Source: Telluria mixta
GTDB taxonomy: Bacteria; Pseudomonadota; Gammaproteobacteria; Burkholderiales; Burkholderiaceae_D
Direction of reading: 5' to 3'
Length of the DNA: 64,000 bases
Assembly: GCF_029223865.1 (NCBI RefSeq)
Contig: NZ_CP119520.1
Coordinates: 1,178,001 to 1,242,000, forward strand
Every line of letters begins with the position of its first letter. Positions within the stretch are counted from its first letter, which is position 1. Of this stretch, positions 1 through 8,622 are shown piece by piece. The notes beneath the pieces are model-generated. The model was not told where the DNA came from. It saw only the letters and a program-made list of their open reading frames with translations, and made no database searches. The translations under genes and the position numbers were made by a program.

Positions 1-830
1 ACGCCGCGGCCGCCGCGGTCCACCGGGATCTCCAGCACGGCGATCACGCCGCGCACGGCCTTGGCCTTCGATGCATCGAACTTCGCGACCTTCGCGCCGA
101 ACACGGGCGGATGCGCGACGACCGCGACCCTGGTGCCGGCCGGCTTGACGTCGAGGCCGAACTGCTGGCGGCCAGTCGACTTGGCGCGGGCGTCCAGGCG
201 CGGCATCGGCTTGCCGATGTAGCGGAACGCCTTCTGGTCCTTCAGGGTGACGGTTTCCGGCACCGGCAGGGCCATGGCCGCGTCGGCCAGCGCGCCGTAC
301 GTGGCCTTCTGGCCCGCCGGGCCGTAGACGACGCCTTTCGCCGTGCGGCACTGGGACGGATTCACCTTCCACTGCTGCGCGGCGGCCTGGATCAGCATCG
401 CGCGGGCGCGGGCGCCCACTTCGCGGTATTGCGTGAACGAGTGGGCAATGGTGCCCGAGCCGCCCGTGATCTGGATGCCGAAGGCCGGATCCTTGTAGAC
501 GTCGGCGGCCGGCGCCAGCTCGGCGCGCACCTGGCTCCAGTCGGCATCGAGTTCGTCCGCGATCACCATCGGCAGCGCCGTGTGCACGCCCTGGCCGAAC
601 TCGAGGCGGTTGACGATCACGGTCACCGTGTTGTCCGGCGCCACGCGCAGGAACGCGTTCGGCGCATACACCGTCGGCTTGGCGGCTTCCGCGGCCTGGG
701 CGAAGCGGCCGCCGGTGGGCAGCACGAAGCCCAGCACGAGACCGCCGGTGGCCAGCGTGCCGGCTTTCAGGAAATCACGACGGGATACACCGGCAGCCGG
801 CACGACACTCTTCATCTGATCGAATAGCAT
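1..830 (-). CDS. Molybdopterin-binding subunit of a xanthine dehydrogenase/isoquinoline oxidoreductase-type molybdenum hydroxylase (3' end outside window)
   Basis: Reading the minus strand from 830 gives about 276 residues that run off the left edge; the family is usually over 700 residues. The N-terminus has a twin-arginine motif, SRRDFLKAG (residues 16-24), followed by a hydrophobic stretch, so Tat export with the cofactor already bound is likely. After it come family-typical stretches such as FLRVAPDNTVTVIVNRLEFG and ITGGSGTIAHSF. A GGAGG Shine-Dalgarno lies 5 nt before the ATG, and the 2Fe-2S subunit gene ends 10 nt upstream, so the two form an operon encoding the small and large subunits of one aldehyde- or heterocycle-oxidising enzyme. 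The substrate cannot be told. The fragment closest to the molybdenum site is outside the window. Confidence 0.9.
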   Translation of the reverse strand, partial: MLFDQMKSVVPAAGVSRRDFLKAGTLATGGLVLGFVLPTGGRFAQAAEAAKPTVYAPNAFLRVAPDNTVTVIVNRLEFGQGVHTALPMVIADELDADWSQVRAELAPAADVYKDPAFGIQITGGSGTIAHSFTQYREVGARARAMLIQAAAQQWKVNPSQCRTAKGVVYGPAGQKATYGALADAAMALPVPETVTLKDQKAFRYIGKPMPRLDARAKSTGRQQFGLDVKPAGTRVAVVAHPPVFGAKVAKFDASKAKAVRGVIAVLEIPVDRGGRG

Positions 831-840
831 ACCGGCCTCC

Positions 841-1299
<459 letters not shown>

Positions 1300-1335
1300 G
1301 TCTTCTCCCTTGTTTTGGCTTGTTGGTATGGTCGT

Positions 1336-1360
1336 AAAAAACCCGGCGGTGCCGGGCTTT
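1336..1360 (-). terminator. Rho-independent terminator after dsbC
   Basis: On the minus strand a 6-bp GC stem (CCCGGC / GCCGGG) with a 3-nt loop is followed by six T residues, directly after the dsbC stop codon. On the plus strand the hairpin is followed only by an interrupted T stretch, so the minus direction is the main one. Confidence 0.85.
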
Positions 1361-1365
1361 TCGTT

Positions 1366-2088
1366 TTACTGCTTGAGGGCGGCCAGTTTGGCCTCGAGCG
1401 TTTTCTGGTCGACGGCGCCCGGAATCCGGCTGCCGTCCGAGAAGAAGATCGCCGGCGTGCCGGTGATGTGCAGCTTCTGGCCCAGCGCCAGCACCTTCTC
1501 GTTCGGCGACTCGCAGCTCGCCGGCGCGGCCGCTGCCGGCTTGTTGTTGATCATCCAGTCATCCCAGGCCTTGACGCGGTCGGGCGAGCACCAGATGTTC
1601 TTCGACTTCTCGAACGAGTCCGGCGACAGGATGTTGTACATGAACGTGTAGATCGTCACGTTGTCCATGTTCTTCAGCGTCGTCTGGCGCAGGCGCTTGC
1701 AGTAGCCGCAGTTCGGGTCTTCGAACACGGCGATCACGCGCTTGCCGTCGCCCTTGACCTGCTTGATGGCGTCGTTCAGTGGCAGGTCGGAGAACTTGAT
1801 CTTGTTGATGTCGTCGATGCGCTCGCGGGTCAGGTCGCGCGTCGTCTTGGCATCGTAGACGTGGCCGATGATCAGGTATTCACCCTTCTTGTCCGTATAC
1901 AGGATGTCGCCGGCCACGCGCAGTTCGTACAGCCCGGCGTACGGCGTTTCCTTGATCGACTCGATCTTGGCGCCGCCCAGGCGGGGTTCGATCGCCTTTT
2001 TGATGGTCGCCTCGACCGAATTTTGCGCGCCGACGCACGACGTGATCAGGCCGGTCGCCAGCAGGACGGCGAGCTTCGTTTTACCCAT
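1366..2088 (-). CDS. dsbC: Thiol:disulfide interchange protein DsbC (disulfide isomerase)
   Basis: The 240-residue protein has an N-terminal export signal (about residues 1-21), a DsbC/DsbG dimerisation domain (about 25-90) and a thioredoxin fold. The active site is CGYC (127-130) and the cis-proline loop is TGTPA (209-213). Two further cysteines (167 and 192) match the structural disulfide of DsbC. The family acts as a periplasmic dimer that reshuffles wrong disulfides and is kept reduced by DsbD. A cysteine at position 18 in the signal region gives a weak lipobox-like ITSC, but ordinary cleavage is as likely. AAGGAA precedes the ATG. The UbiH-type gene ends 27 nt upstream, so co-transcription is plausible; a strong terminator follows. 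Confidence 0.95.
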   Translation of the reverse strand: MGKTKLAVLLATGLITSCVGAQNSVEATIKKAIEPRLGGAKIESIKETPYAGLYELRVAGDILYTDKKGEYLIIGHVYDAKTTRDLTRERIDDINKIKFSDLPLNDAIKQVKGDGKRVIAVFEDPNCGYCKRLRQTTLKNMDNVTIYTFMYNILSPDSFEKSKNIWCSPDRVKAWDDWMINNKPAAAAPASCESPNEKVLALGQKLHITGTPAIFFSDGSRIPGAVDQKTLEAKLAALKQ

Positions 2089-2115
2089 GAGTGAATTCCT
2101 TAAAGATGTGCCACG

Positions 2116-3366
2116 TTACCTGCCCATCGCGTGGGCGATCAGCCGTCGCTTGACCAGAGGCAACTTATCCAGCAAGTTTAATCCTAAATTGCGAACCACG
2201 CGCACGGGCTCCAGATTTGCGCCGAACAGACGCTCCAGGCCATCCGTGGCGAGTTGCATCAGCAACACGTCTTCCTTGCGCGCGCGGGCATAGCGCGCCA
2301 GCACGCGCTCGTCGCCAAGGCCCTGGTGGGCGTCGCGCGCGGCGATCGTGTCGAGCAGCGCATTGATGTCGCCGAAGCCCAGGTTCATGCCGTGCCCGGC
2401 CAGCGGATGCACCGCATGGGCGGCGTCGCCGATGAGCGCCACGCGCGGCGCCGTGATCGCATGCGGGCGCACGAGCGCCAGCGGGATCGCCTTGACGTCT
2501 TCCGGCTGCAGCGGCTTCAGCAGGCCCAGCTTGTTCTCCGAATACTCGCCCAGGCGGATCGCCAGTTCGCCCAGCGATTCGTTCATGATGGTGTCGGCCA
2601 GCGTGTCCGGCGCGGACCACACGAGCGACACTTTATTCCCCGGCAGCGGCAGCAGCGCGACGATCCCTTCCTTGCACGTGAACCATTGATAGGCCACGTT
2701 GTGATGCGGCTTTTCGCACGCAAAATTCGCCACGATGGCGCGCTGGTGGTACGAGCGGTAATCGATGCCGATGTCGCACTGCCCGCGCACCCAGGAATCG
2801 CGTCCGTCGGCGCCGACCAGCAGCTGGGCCGCGAGCACCTTGCCGTCTTCCAGCTCGACCTCGACGTCGTCGGCACTGCTCACGATGCGGCAGGCGCGTC
2901 CCGTGACGGTCTCGACGTTCTGGGCGAAGCGCAGCGCCGCATCGAGCGCCTGGTTCAGGTTGCTGTCCTCGACGATCCACGCGAGCGAGCCCGCATGGGC
3001 GCCGAACGCATCGAACCCGAGATGGCCGCCCTGCTCCCCGTCGCCCTGCACGTCCATGGCGTCGACGGGCGCCACACGCGCCATGTCGAGCGCGCCCCAG
3101 ACTTTCAGCGACGACAGCAAAGTATGCGCCGTGTGGTTGAGCGCATAGACGCGCACGTCCCAGGGCTTGTCGCCCGACGCGGTCGACGTATCCTGTGCCT
3201 CGGGCCGCGCGGGCGGCACGAGCAGTGTGACGCTGTGCCCGGCCTGCGACAGGCCCAGCGCCGCCGTCTTGGCGATCGCGCCATTGCCGACGATGCAGAT
3301 GTCGCTGCGGCGCGCGACGTTGCGATGAGGTGCGGAGGAAGTGGTCTGTGTGCTCATAATGAACAT
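2116..3366 (-). CDS. UbiH/UbiF/COQ6-family FAD-dependent hydroxylase (ubiquinone biosynthesis type)
   Basis: The protein is 416 residues from the ATG at 3366, which has GAAGGG six nt upstream; a second ATG three codons later is an alternative. It carries the N-terminal FAD motif DICIVGNGAIAKTAALGLS, the middle motif GADGRDSWVRG and the GD motif ALIGDAAHAVHPLAGHGMN, the three signatures of the UbiH/Coq6 class of aromatic hydroxylases. These use NAD(P)H and oxygen to hydroxylate the ubiquinone ring. Which ring carbon is modified cannot be read from sequence. dsbC follows 27 nt downstream. Upstream, the divergent tRNA-Phe promoter shares the short intergenic region. Confidence 0.9.
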   Translation of the reverse strand: MFIMSTQTTSSAPHRNVARRSDICIVGNGAIAKTAALGLSQAGHSVTLLVPPARPEAQDTSTASGDKPWDVRVYALNHTAHTLLSSLKVWGALDMARVAPVDAMDVQGDGEQGGHLGFDAFGAHAGSLAWIVEDSNLNQALDAALRFAQNVETVTGRACRIVSSADDVEVELEDGKVLAAQLLVGADGRDSWVRGQCDIGIDYRSYHQRAIVANFACEKPHHNVAYQWFTCKEGIVALLPLPGNKVSLVWSAPDTLADTIMNESLGELAIRLGEYSENKLGLLKPLQPEDVKAIPLALVRPHAITAPRVALIGDAAHAVHPLAGHGMNLGFGDINALLDTIAARDAHQGLGDERVLARYARARKEDVLLMQLATDGLERLFGANLEPVRVVRNLGLNLLDKLPLVKRRLIAHAMGR

Positions 3367-3448
3367 TATAGACCCTTCACCATGGCCTGCTCCCGGCGAA
3401 CGGGACGGACATCTTGCCCACCCCCGTCCAAAAATTACTCGACAGGAC

Positions 3449-3477
3449 TTGCAGCTTCGCAAACCCGTCGCTATAAT
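3449..3477 (+). promoter_or_regulatory. Sigma-70 promoter of tRNA-Phe (copy 1)
   Basis: A TTGCAG -35 box (3449-3454) and a perfect TATAAT -10 box (3472-3477) are separated by exactly 17 nt, and the tRNA starts 13 nt after the -10 box. This is a strong housekeeping promoter. Confidence 0.85.
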
Positions 3478-3489
3478 CATGCCTCCTTT

Positions 3490-3565
3490 GGCCTGGTAGC
3501 TCAGTTGGTAGAGCAGAGGATTGAAAATCCTTGTGTCGGTGGTTCGATTCCGCCCCGGGCCACCA
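3490..3565 (+). tRNA. tRNA-Phe (GAA), copy 1
   Basis: This 76-nt cloverleaf has a 7-bp acceptor stem (GGCCTGG / CCGGGCC, one G-U pair), D-stem GCTC/GAGC, anticodon stem GAGGA/TCCTT around loop TTGAAAA (anticodon GAA), T-arm GGTGG TTCGATT CCGCC, and an encoded CCA end. It is identical over all 76 nt to the second copy at 37923. Confidence 0.98.
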
Positions 3566-3588
3566 AAGAATTCAGCAGTATTTAACGA

Positions 3589-3620
3589 AACGCCAACCCA
3601 TGCAGGTTGGCGTTTTTGTT
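3589..3620 (+). terminator. Terminator after tRNA-Phe copy 1
   Basis: An 8-bp stem (CGCCAACC / GGTTGGCG, 3591-3598 with 3605-3612), extended by A-T pairs, is followed by TTTTTGTTT. The second tRNA-Phe has almost the same hairpin. Confidence 0.9.
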
Positions 3621-3636
3621 TCTCGAACGGGATATC

Positions 3637-4005
3637 ATGAACGTCGAAGAGCTGAAGTCATTTTGCCGTGGATTCGCTGGCGCGACCGAAGTGCTGCATG
3701 GCGCGCCCACGAACGTTCTTGCATACGCCGTTGGCGGAAAGAACTTCGCTTATTTCAAGACGAGCGAGCCGGAAAAATGGCGTTTCAGCACGAGAGTCTC
3801 GACCGACCGTTTTGTGGAACTGACAGACATTCCTGGTGTGAAGCCGGCTCGCTACATGGGACGTTTTCACTGGGTGACGATCGTCCAGGTCGAGCATTTC
3901 CCCCCTGCGTATCTGGCGGAACTGGTCGAGTGGTCGTATCGGAAAGCCCTCGGCTCACTCAGCAAAGCCGCACAGCGTGCCATTGCGGGAGATAAGGAAG
4001 GATAA
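3637..4005 (+). CDS. MmcQ/YjbR-family small protein
   Basis: The product is 122 residues from ATG 3637 (MNVEELKSFCRGF). An in-frame ATG at 3607 lies inside the tRNA terminator and is unlikely to be used. The MmcQ/YjbR fold is suggested by the N-terminal EELKSFCRGFAGATE, the central lysine- and phenylalanine-rich strand GGKNFAYFKT, and the C-terminal MGRFHWVTI followed by a helix that ends in SYRKALGSLSK. Members have a CyaY-like fold and are often annotated as DNA-binding, but no specific role is established. The ribosome site is weak (GGGAT). It stands alone, between the tRNA terminator and a convergent PEP-CTERM gene with a shared bidirectional terminator. Confidence 0.85.
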   Translation: MNVEELKSFCRGFAGATEVLHGAPTNVLAYAVGGKNFAYFKTSEPEKWRFSTRVSTDRFVELTDIPGVKPARYMGRFHWVTIVQVEHFPPAYLAELVEWSYRKALGSLSKAAQRAIAGDKEG

Positions 4006-4022
4006 GAGAGCGGCAATGCTGC

Positions 4023-4060
4023 AAAAAAAACGCCACCCGAAGGTGGCGCTTTCTTTTTTT
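4023..4060. terminator. Bidirectional terminator between convergent genes
   Basis: A perfect 7-bp stem (CGCCACC / GGTGGCG, 4031-4048) with loop CGAA is flanked by eight A residues on the left and a T-rich tract on the right, so it can end transcripts from both the MmcQ-like gene and the PEP-CTERM gene. Confidence 0.9.
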
Positions 4061-4068
4061 ATTACTGC

Positions 4069-4860
4069 TTATTTAGCCTGCTTGCGACGACGCGAGCGCA
4101 GCATTGCACCTGCACCCAGCAGCATCAGCGCAGCGGAAGCCGGTTCCGGAACATTCACCGGCGGGATAACCGCGCCGAAACCGTCGATATAGGCATAACC
4201 CGTGTGACCGGTCGGCGAGCAATCGGCCGCCAGAATCGACAACGTGAAATCATGGCCCGACAGCGACGAATCGATTGCGAGCTGTTCGATTTGCCAGGTC
4301 GGCGTGTAATACAGGTCGCCAGTCACCGAGAAACGGCCGTCGACGCCACCACCACCCGCACCGGCGTTATACACGCGGTTGATCAGTACGGTACCGGTCG
4401 TATCGTCGGTCAGCGTGATCAGCAGTTCGGCCGATTCATCGGCGCTGTGACCGCCGTTTTCCAGCACGGCTTTCCAGGCGAAGAAGACGTTCGCTTCGGT
4501 GTAATTCGTCACTTTCTGGCTGAGGACCGAAGCGTTACCGCCGAACGTGGTGTCTTCCACGCGGTACGAATACTGGCCCGAATAGACGGTCGAGCCCAGC
4601 AGCCCGCCCAGCAGCGGATCCGACGTGCCTGCGGTATTGATGGCGGAACGGGTGGCCGGCCCCGTGTACAGGCTGCCACCCGGCAGGAACGTTGCCGGCG
4701 TCAGTCCGGTATTGCCGATGAACGAACGATTACCCTCCCCAGTCGTCCAGCCGTTCGTATTGCCGTCTTCAAAACCGCCGTTGATAAAGGCGCCGGCGTG
4801 TGCGGTACCGGTAATGGCGGTGAATGCGAGGGCAGCGGCCAGCGCAAATTTTAGTTTCAT
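4069..4860 (-). CDS. PEP-CTERM sorting domain protein
   Basis: The 263-residue exported protein has a clear signal peptide (MKLKFALAAALAFTAITG..AHA). A beta-rich body (about 25-230) carries regions such as GAFINGGFEDGNTNGW, resembling carbohydrate-binding-like PEP-CTERM bodies. It ends with the sorting tail VPEPASAALMLLGAGAML followed by RSRRRK. In this family the tail is recognised by an exosortase (EpsH/XrtA) at the inner membrane, and production is linked to exopolysaccharide. No exosortase is in this window. A sigma-54 promoter lies 60 nt upstream, and a bidirectional terminator follows. The function of the body is unknown. Confidence 0.92.
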   Translation of the reverse strand: MKLKFALAAALAFTAITGTAHAGAFINGGFEDGNTNGWTTGEGNRSFIGNTGLTPATFLPGGSLYTGPATRSAINTAGTSDPLLGGLLGSTVYSGQYSYRVEDTTFGGNASVLSQKVTNYTEANVFFAWKAVLENGGHSADESAELLITLTDDTTGTVLINRVYNAGAGGGGVDGRFSVTGDLYYTPTWQIEQLAIDSSLSGHDFTLSILAADCSPTGHTGYAYIDGFGAVIPPVNVPEPASAALMLLGAGAMLRSRRRKQAK

Positions 4861-4919
4861 CTCAGTGGTCCTTTCAAGTGGATAAACGTTATAGGTGCAA
4901 CGAATGCATGCGACACCTT

Positions 4920-4935
4920 AGCAATTCCCGTGCCA
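4920..4935 (-). promoter_or_regulatory. Sigma-54 (RpoN) promoter of the PEP-CTERM gene
   Basis: On the minus strand the sequence TGGCACGGGAATTGCT matches the RpoN consensus TGGCACG-N4-TTGCW at every defined position, with the invariant GG and GC 10 nt apart. It points at the PEP-CTERM gene, whose ATG is 60 nt downstream. PEP-CTERM genes in other beta-proteobacteria are known to be driven by RpoN with the PrsK/PrsR pair. Confidence 0.85.
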
Positions 4936-5148
4936 CCGCCTTATCTATTTGAAAGAAAATGGATTTTTTAAATGCGCACTGATATAGATCCCAGCACTGT
5001 TAAATACTCCGACATTTAAATCGGGTAATTCACCGATGGCTGATGAAACATATGTATTCTTAATACCCGTCGCGCATTCACATTATGGATATACTTTTAT
5101 TACTATGCGCAAATTATTTTACTTTGAAGAAAATTTGATTATCTGTGA

Positions 5149-5170
5149 TATTTTGAATTAATTCAAAATA
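5149..5170. repeat. Perfect 22-bp AT-rich palindrome
   Basis: The half-site TATTTTGAATT is followed at once by its exact reverse complement. It sits 10 nt after the stop of the minus-strand alpha/beta hydrolase, so it may act as a weak terminator, an operator, or a remnant of an inserted element. Confidence 0.7.
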
Positions 5171-5179
5171 GAAATCTAT

Positions 5180-6112
5180 TTAACCGACATCCCATAAATG
5201 CAATACCTCTTCCGCAATAACATCAGGAAATTCCTCCTGAAAAAATAATTTTCCTTTTGGAACCCGGCGTATTCCCTGCGAGCGCGGGAAAATACGGTCC
5301 AGGTAAGCGGCATCCGCCATGGGAAAGATGATGTCGCTGGCGCCCCACACCATTCGCACCGGCACCGTACTGCGCCTGAGCGCCGCCTCGATGCCCGCGA
5401 GCGGGTTCGGCGCCAGGGCGTTGTGGAACGCGTGGTACTGCCTGCGCCGCAGCGGCGTGCTCACCAGCGGTGCCACGTAGTAGTCGATGATGTCGTCCGT
5501 GAGCAGCGCAGGGTCGTGGTACACGGCCGCGCCGAACGTCGCGCGCGCCCGATTCCCGTCGGCCAGCCATGTCGCGGTGTCGTCGGCCAGCGTGCCGGCA
5601 CGGGCCATGTCGAGCACCGGCTGGATCATCGGCGGCGGGCTGTTGGGCTCCGTGTCGCAGTTCGTCAGGAGCAGCGTGCGTACCCGCGCCGGATAGCGGA
5701 CCAGGAACATCTGCGCGACCGCGCCGCCGCTGTCGGCAGCGACGATGTCGGCCTGGTCGACGCCGAGCGCATCCAGCAGCGCCGCCAGCATCGCCACCTG
5801 GGCGGCGGGCGCCACCGACTGGTCCTCCGGGACCTGCGAGTAGCCGAGGCCCGGAAAATCGGGGGCGATGCAGCGCCGGTACGGGGCCAGGCGGTCGATC
5901 GCGCCACGCCATTGAAAGCCATTCAGCGGCGCCCCGTGCAGGAACAGCGCCGCCGCGCCCTTGCCCCGCTCGACGTACGCGATGCGGCCGCACGGCAGGT
6001 CCACGTAACGCCGCGCGTGACGGTAGCGCTCCACTTCCGTTTGCGGCGCCGCCTGCGCACGGCCAGCCGCCACGGCCGCCGCGGTCATGTACAAGAAATC
6101 CCTGCGTTTCAT
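5180..6112 (-). CDS. Tat-exported alpha/beta hydrolase of the epoxide hydrolase/dehalogenase-like group
   Basis: The protein is 310 residues from ATG 6112, which has GAAGGAGA upstream; an in-frame extension to 6199 lacks any ribosome site. The N-terminus MKRRDFLYMTAAAVAAG is a twin-arginine-like signal. The oxyanion loop is HGAPLNGFQWR and the nucleophile elbow is VAADSGGAVAQ, where Asp aligns with the Asp nucleophile of epoxide hydrolases and dehalogenases. Where those enzymes have the catalytic His (GHF.QEE), this protein reads GKLFFQEE, so Lys288 replaces it. This may be a subfamily trait or loss of activity. The last 25 or so codons are AT-rich, unlike the rest. A divergent AraC gene 136 bp away may control it. 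Confidence 0.85.
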   Translation of the reverse strand: MKRRDFLYMTAAAVAAGRAQAAPQTEVERYRHARRYVDLPCGRIAYVERGKGAAALFLHGAPLNGFQWRGAIDRLAPYRRCIAPDFPGLGYSQVPEDQSVAPAAQVAMLAALLDALGVDQADIVAADSGGAVAQMFLVRYPARVRTLLLTNCDTEPNSPPPMIQPVLDMARAGTLADDTATWLADGNRARATFGAAVYHDPALLTDDIIDYYVAPLVSTPLRRRQYHAFHNALAPNPLAGIEAALRRSTVPVRMVWGASDIIFPMADAAYLDRIFPRSQGIRRVPKGKLFFQEEFPDVIAEEVLHLWDVG

Positions 6113-6248
6113 ACCGACTCTCCTTCGATGCGTTGGACATGGAAGGATGCTAGTGGCGCGCGCCACGATCTGCGCGCACCGGCGGCCGACAGCGGACACA
6201 AACGGATGATTTCCTTGTACATTGGCGAGACGCGTACCGGAGGATCCG

Positions 6249-7079
6249 ATGACCGACCGCCCCGCCTGCTATCCCAGCCCGTCCACCGCCCCGCTGCCGC
6301 TCCTCGACGTCCTGACGTCGCCGGTGCCGCCGGGCCGGTTCGATTCGCCCGTGGACGAGCGCCACGTGCTGTGCCTCCACCTGGGCGCGCCGGTGCCGGT
6401 GTCGTACCGGGCCGGCAAGGCCGAGCGGCAGGGCGTGCGGTTGCACGGCCAGTTCTGCGTCGTGCCGGGCGGCTCGAGCACCCGCTGGACCCTGTCCCGG
6501 CCGGCCACCTCGCTGCTGCTGCGGCTCGCGCCCGCGCACCTGCGTGCCACGGCCGAGGACATGGGACCCGGCGCGCGCACCTTCGACCTCGCGCCGGCGA
6601 TCCACATCCGCGATCCGCAGATCGAGCGCATCGGCTGGATGATGCAGGCCGAGGACCATGCCGCCCACCCGGGCGGCAGGCTGTTCGCCGACAGCCTCGC
6701 GTCGGCACTCGCCGTGCGCCTCGTCGCGCTGCAGTCGCCTTTGACGCCCGTGCCGGCGCGGGCGCTGCCGGCCTGGCGCCTGCGCCACGTCATCGACTAT
6801 GTCGACGCCCACCTGGACCGCGACCTCACGCTCGCGGAATTGGCCGCCGTCGCGGGGTTCAGTCCTTCGCATTTCAAGGCGTTGTTCAAACAGGCGACAG
6901 GTACGCCGGTCCACCGGTTCGTGCTCGAACGGCGCGTGGAACGGGCGCGCCTGCGCCTGCTCGAGGGGCAGGACAGCGTCACGGCGATCGCGCTCGACTG
7001 CGGCTTTGCGCATCCGAGCCACATGGCGCGCTGGATGCGCCGGCTGCTGGGGTTCAGCCCCTCGCAGCTCCGCAGTTAG
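6249..7079 (+). CDS. AraC-family transcriptional regulator
   Basis: The product is 276 residues from ATG 6249, preceded by GGAGGATCCG. The N-terminal 170 residues look like a cupin-type sensor domain without strong motifs. The C-terminal 100 residues hold the double helix-turn-helix: DLTLAELAAVAGFSPSHFKA for the first and IALDCGFAHPSHMARWMRRL for the second, ending in GFSPSQLR. It is transcribed away from the Tat-exported hydrolase and probably regulates it; the shared 136-bp region would hold the operators. The convergent esterase gene ends at the very next base, so the two stop codons abut. Confidence 0.93.
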   Translation: MTDRPACYPSPSTAPLPLLDVLTSPVPPGRFDSPVDERHVLCLHLGAPVPVSYRAGKAERQGVRLHGQFCVVPGGSSTRWTLSRPATSLLLRLAPAHLRATAEDMGPGARTFDLAPAIHIRDPQIERIGWMMQAEDHAAHPGGRLFADSLASALAVRLVALQSPLTPVPARALPAWRLRHVIDYVDAHLDRDLTLAELAAVAGFSPSHFKALFKQATGTPVHRFVLERRVERARLRLLEGQDSVTAIALDCGFAHPSHMARWMRRLLGFSPSQLRS

Positions 7080-8606
7080 TCAGCGTTTGGGCGGCTGCCC
7101 GAACAACGAAAAATCGGGCAGCTTGCCGCGCGCCTGCAGGTCGGCCGCGTCGCCGATGCGCAGGATGGTCGCCGGCCTGCCGTCGAACGCGGGCCAGTCG
7201 GGCAATCCCTGGCCGTTCGGCGTGCCCGAGCGCGCGAAGTTCGCCCAGGTGTCGGCCAGGCGCGTGGCCAGCTGCCGGTCGTACGTCGACCACGGCCGCG
7301 GATCCTGGCCGAGATGGTCGAACACGTACTGGATCTCGGCGCCATGTCCCGCCCCGCAACCATAGCCGCACGGCGTCAGGGGTTCCGCCGGCCGGTGCGT
7401 GAAATAGTAGAGGTAGGGCCGGGCCTTGCCATACTGCGCCTGCAGCGACGCCCAGTACCACGTGCGCCAGCCCCACCAGTCGTTCGTGAGCTGGTCGATG
7501 GACGCCCTGGCCTGTGCATCGGTGGCGCCCGGATAAGCAGCCAGCAGGGCGGCGGACGGCGCATGGCCCAGCAGCTTCGTCACGAGCGTCTTGTGGGCGG
7601 CGGCCGTGAATTTGTCCGTGCCGAGGATTTCCGGTGCAAGATCCTTGCCCTCTTCCGCATTCCAGCCCGCGAGCAGGGGCACGTCGTTCTGGCGGCGGTT
7701 GCGGTACGTCGTCGTCAGGTCTTCGCGCAGCAGATGGCCGTCGACGATCGGATGCGGCGCCCACGCCGGTTTCTGCAGCGCGGCGACGGGCAGCGCGCGC
7801 AGGTCCGCGAGGCGCTTCGCCCCTACCGCGCTGGCGAACGTCACGCCCGCCTTCTCCGCGGCCGTGCGGTCGAACAAGGCGTTCTCGCTGGCGTCGATCG
7901 GCATCGCGAAGTTGCCGCTTTGCGAGATCGCGCGCTGGAACAGGCCCTTCGCCAGCGGTGACGCGACGAGGACCGCAACCGATTCGCCGCCCGCCGATTC
8001 GCCCATGATCGTGACGCGCGCCGGGTCGCCGCCGAAGGCCGCGATATTGTCTTTCACCCAGCGCAGCGCCGCGACCTGGTCTTCCATGCCCTGGTTGCCC
8101 GACGCTTTATCCGGCGACTCCGCCGTCAGCTCGGGATGCGCGAAGAAGCCGAAGATGCCAAGGCGGTAATTGATGGTGACGACGACGACACCGCGCCGTG
8201 CCAGGTTGCCGCCGTCATAGCCGGGCTGGGCGCCCGTGCCGCCGTAATAGCCGCCGCCGTGGATCCAGACGATGACGGGGAGGTTCTGCGCCTTCGCGGG
8301 CGCCCACACGTTCAGGTACAGGCAGTCTTCGCTTTTCGGATCCGGCACCCACTGCGCGGTCTGGGCGCAGGCCGGCGCATAGGCTTGCGCGGACTTCACG
8401 CCCGGCCATGGCACGACCGGCTGCGGCGCGCGCCAGCGCAGCTTGCCGACCGGCGGTGCCGCGAACGGCACGCCCAGGAACGTATTCACCCCGTCGGCCG
8501 CCGCGCCGACGATTTGCCCTCCCGTGACCCGCACCGGGTCAGTCACCTGGGCCGCCTGGGCCGCACAGGCCAGCAGGCATCCGGCGACAGCTGCCGCACT
8601 TCTCAT
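7080..8606 (-). CDS. Type-B carboxylesterase/lipase, secreted
   Basis: The protein is 508 residues from ATG 8606 (TAGGAGACATC upstream), starting with a signal peptide ending at AAQA. It has the family signatures SEDCLYLNVW (about 92-101), the HGGG oxyanion loop (116-119), the GESAGG nucleophile elbow with Ser204, an acidic residue in GWNAEEGKD, and the catalytic His in GAGHGAEIQYVF. It hydrolyses carboxylic esters in the periplasm or outside the cell; the substrate is unknown. It is divergent from the second alpha/beta hydrolase, and the 201-bp gap between them holds an array of TTATCG-NN-ATAA sites that could control both. Confidence 0.93.
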   Translation of the reverse strand: MRSAAAVAGCLLACAAQAAQVTDPVRVTGGQIVGAAADGVNTFLGVPFAAPPVGKLRWRAPQPVVPWPGVKSAQAYAPACAQTAQWVPDPKSEDCLYLNVWAPAKAQNLPVIVWIHGGGYYGGTGAQPGYDGGNLARRGVVVVTINYRLGIFGFFAHPELTAESPDKASGNQGMEDQVAALRWVKDNIAAFGGDPARVTIMGESAGGESVAVLVASPLAKGLFQRAISQSGNFAMPIDASENALFDRTAAEKAGVTFASAVGAKRLADLRALPVAALQKPAWAPHPIVDGHLLREDLTTTYRNRRQNDVPLLAGWNAEEGKDLAPEILGTDKFTAAAHKTLVTKLLGHAPSAALLAAYPGATDAQARASIDQLTNDWWGWRTWYWASLQAQYGKARPYLYYFTHRPAEPLTPCGYGCGAGHGAEIQYVFDHLGQDPRPWSTYDRQLATRLADTWANFARSGTPNGQGLPDWPAFDGRPATILRIGDAADLQARGKLPDFSLFGQPPKR

Positions 8607-8622
8607 GATGTCTCCTAGATAT

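Larger units (their letters stand above)
4861..5179. other. AT-rich intergenic region upstream of the PEP-CTERM gene
   Basis: These 319 nt are far richer in A and T than anything nearby and contain no credible gene. They hold the sigma-54 promoter at the left end and a perfect 22-bp palindrome at the right end. The rest may be an enhancer region for a sigma-54 activator, which is inference. Confidence 0.7.
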
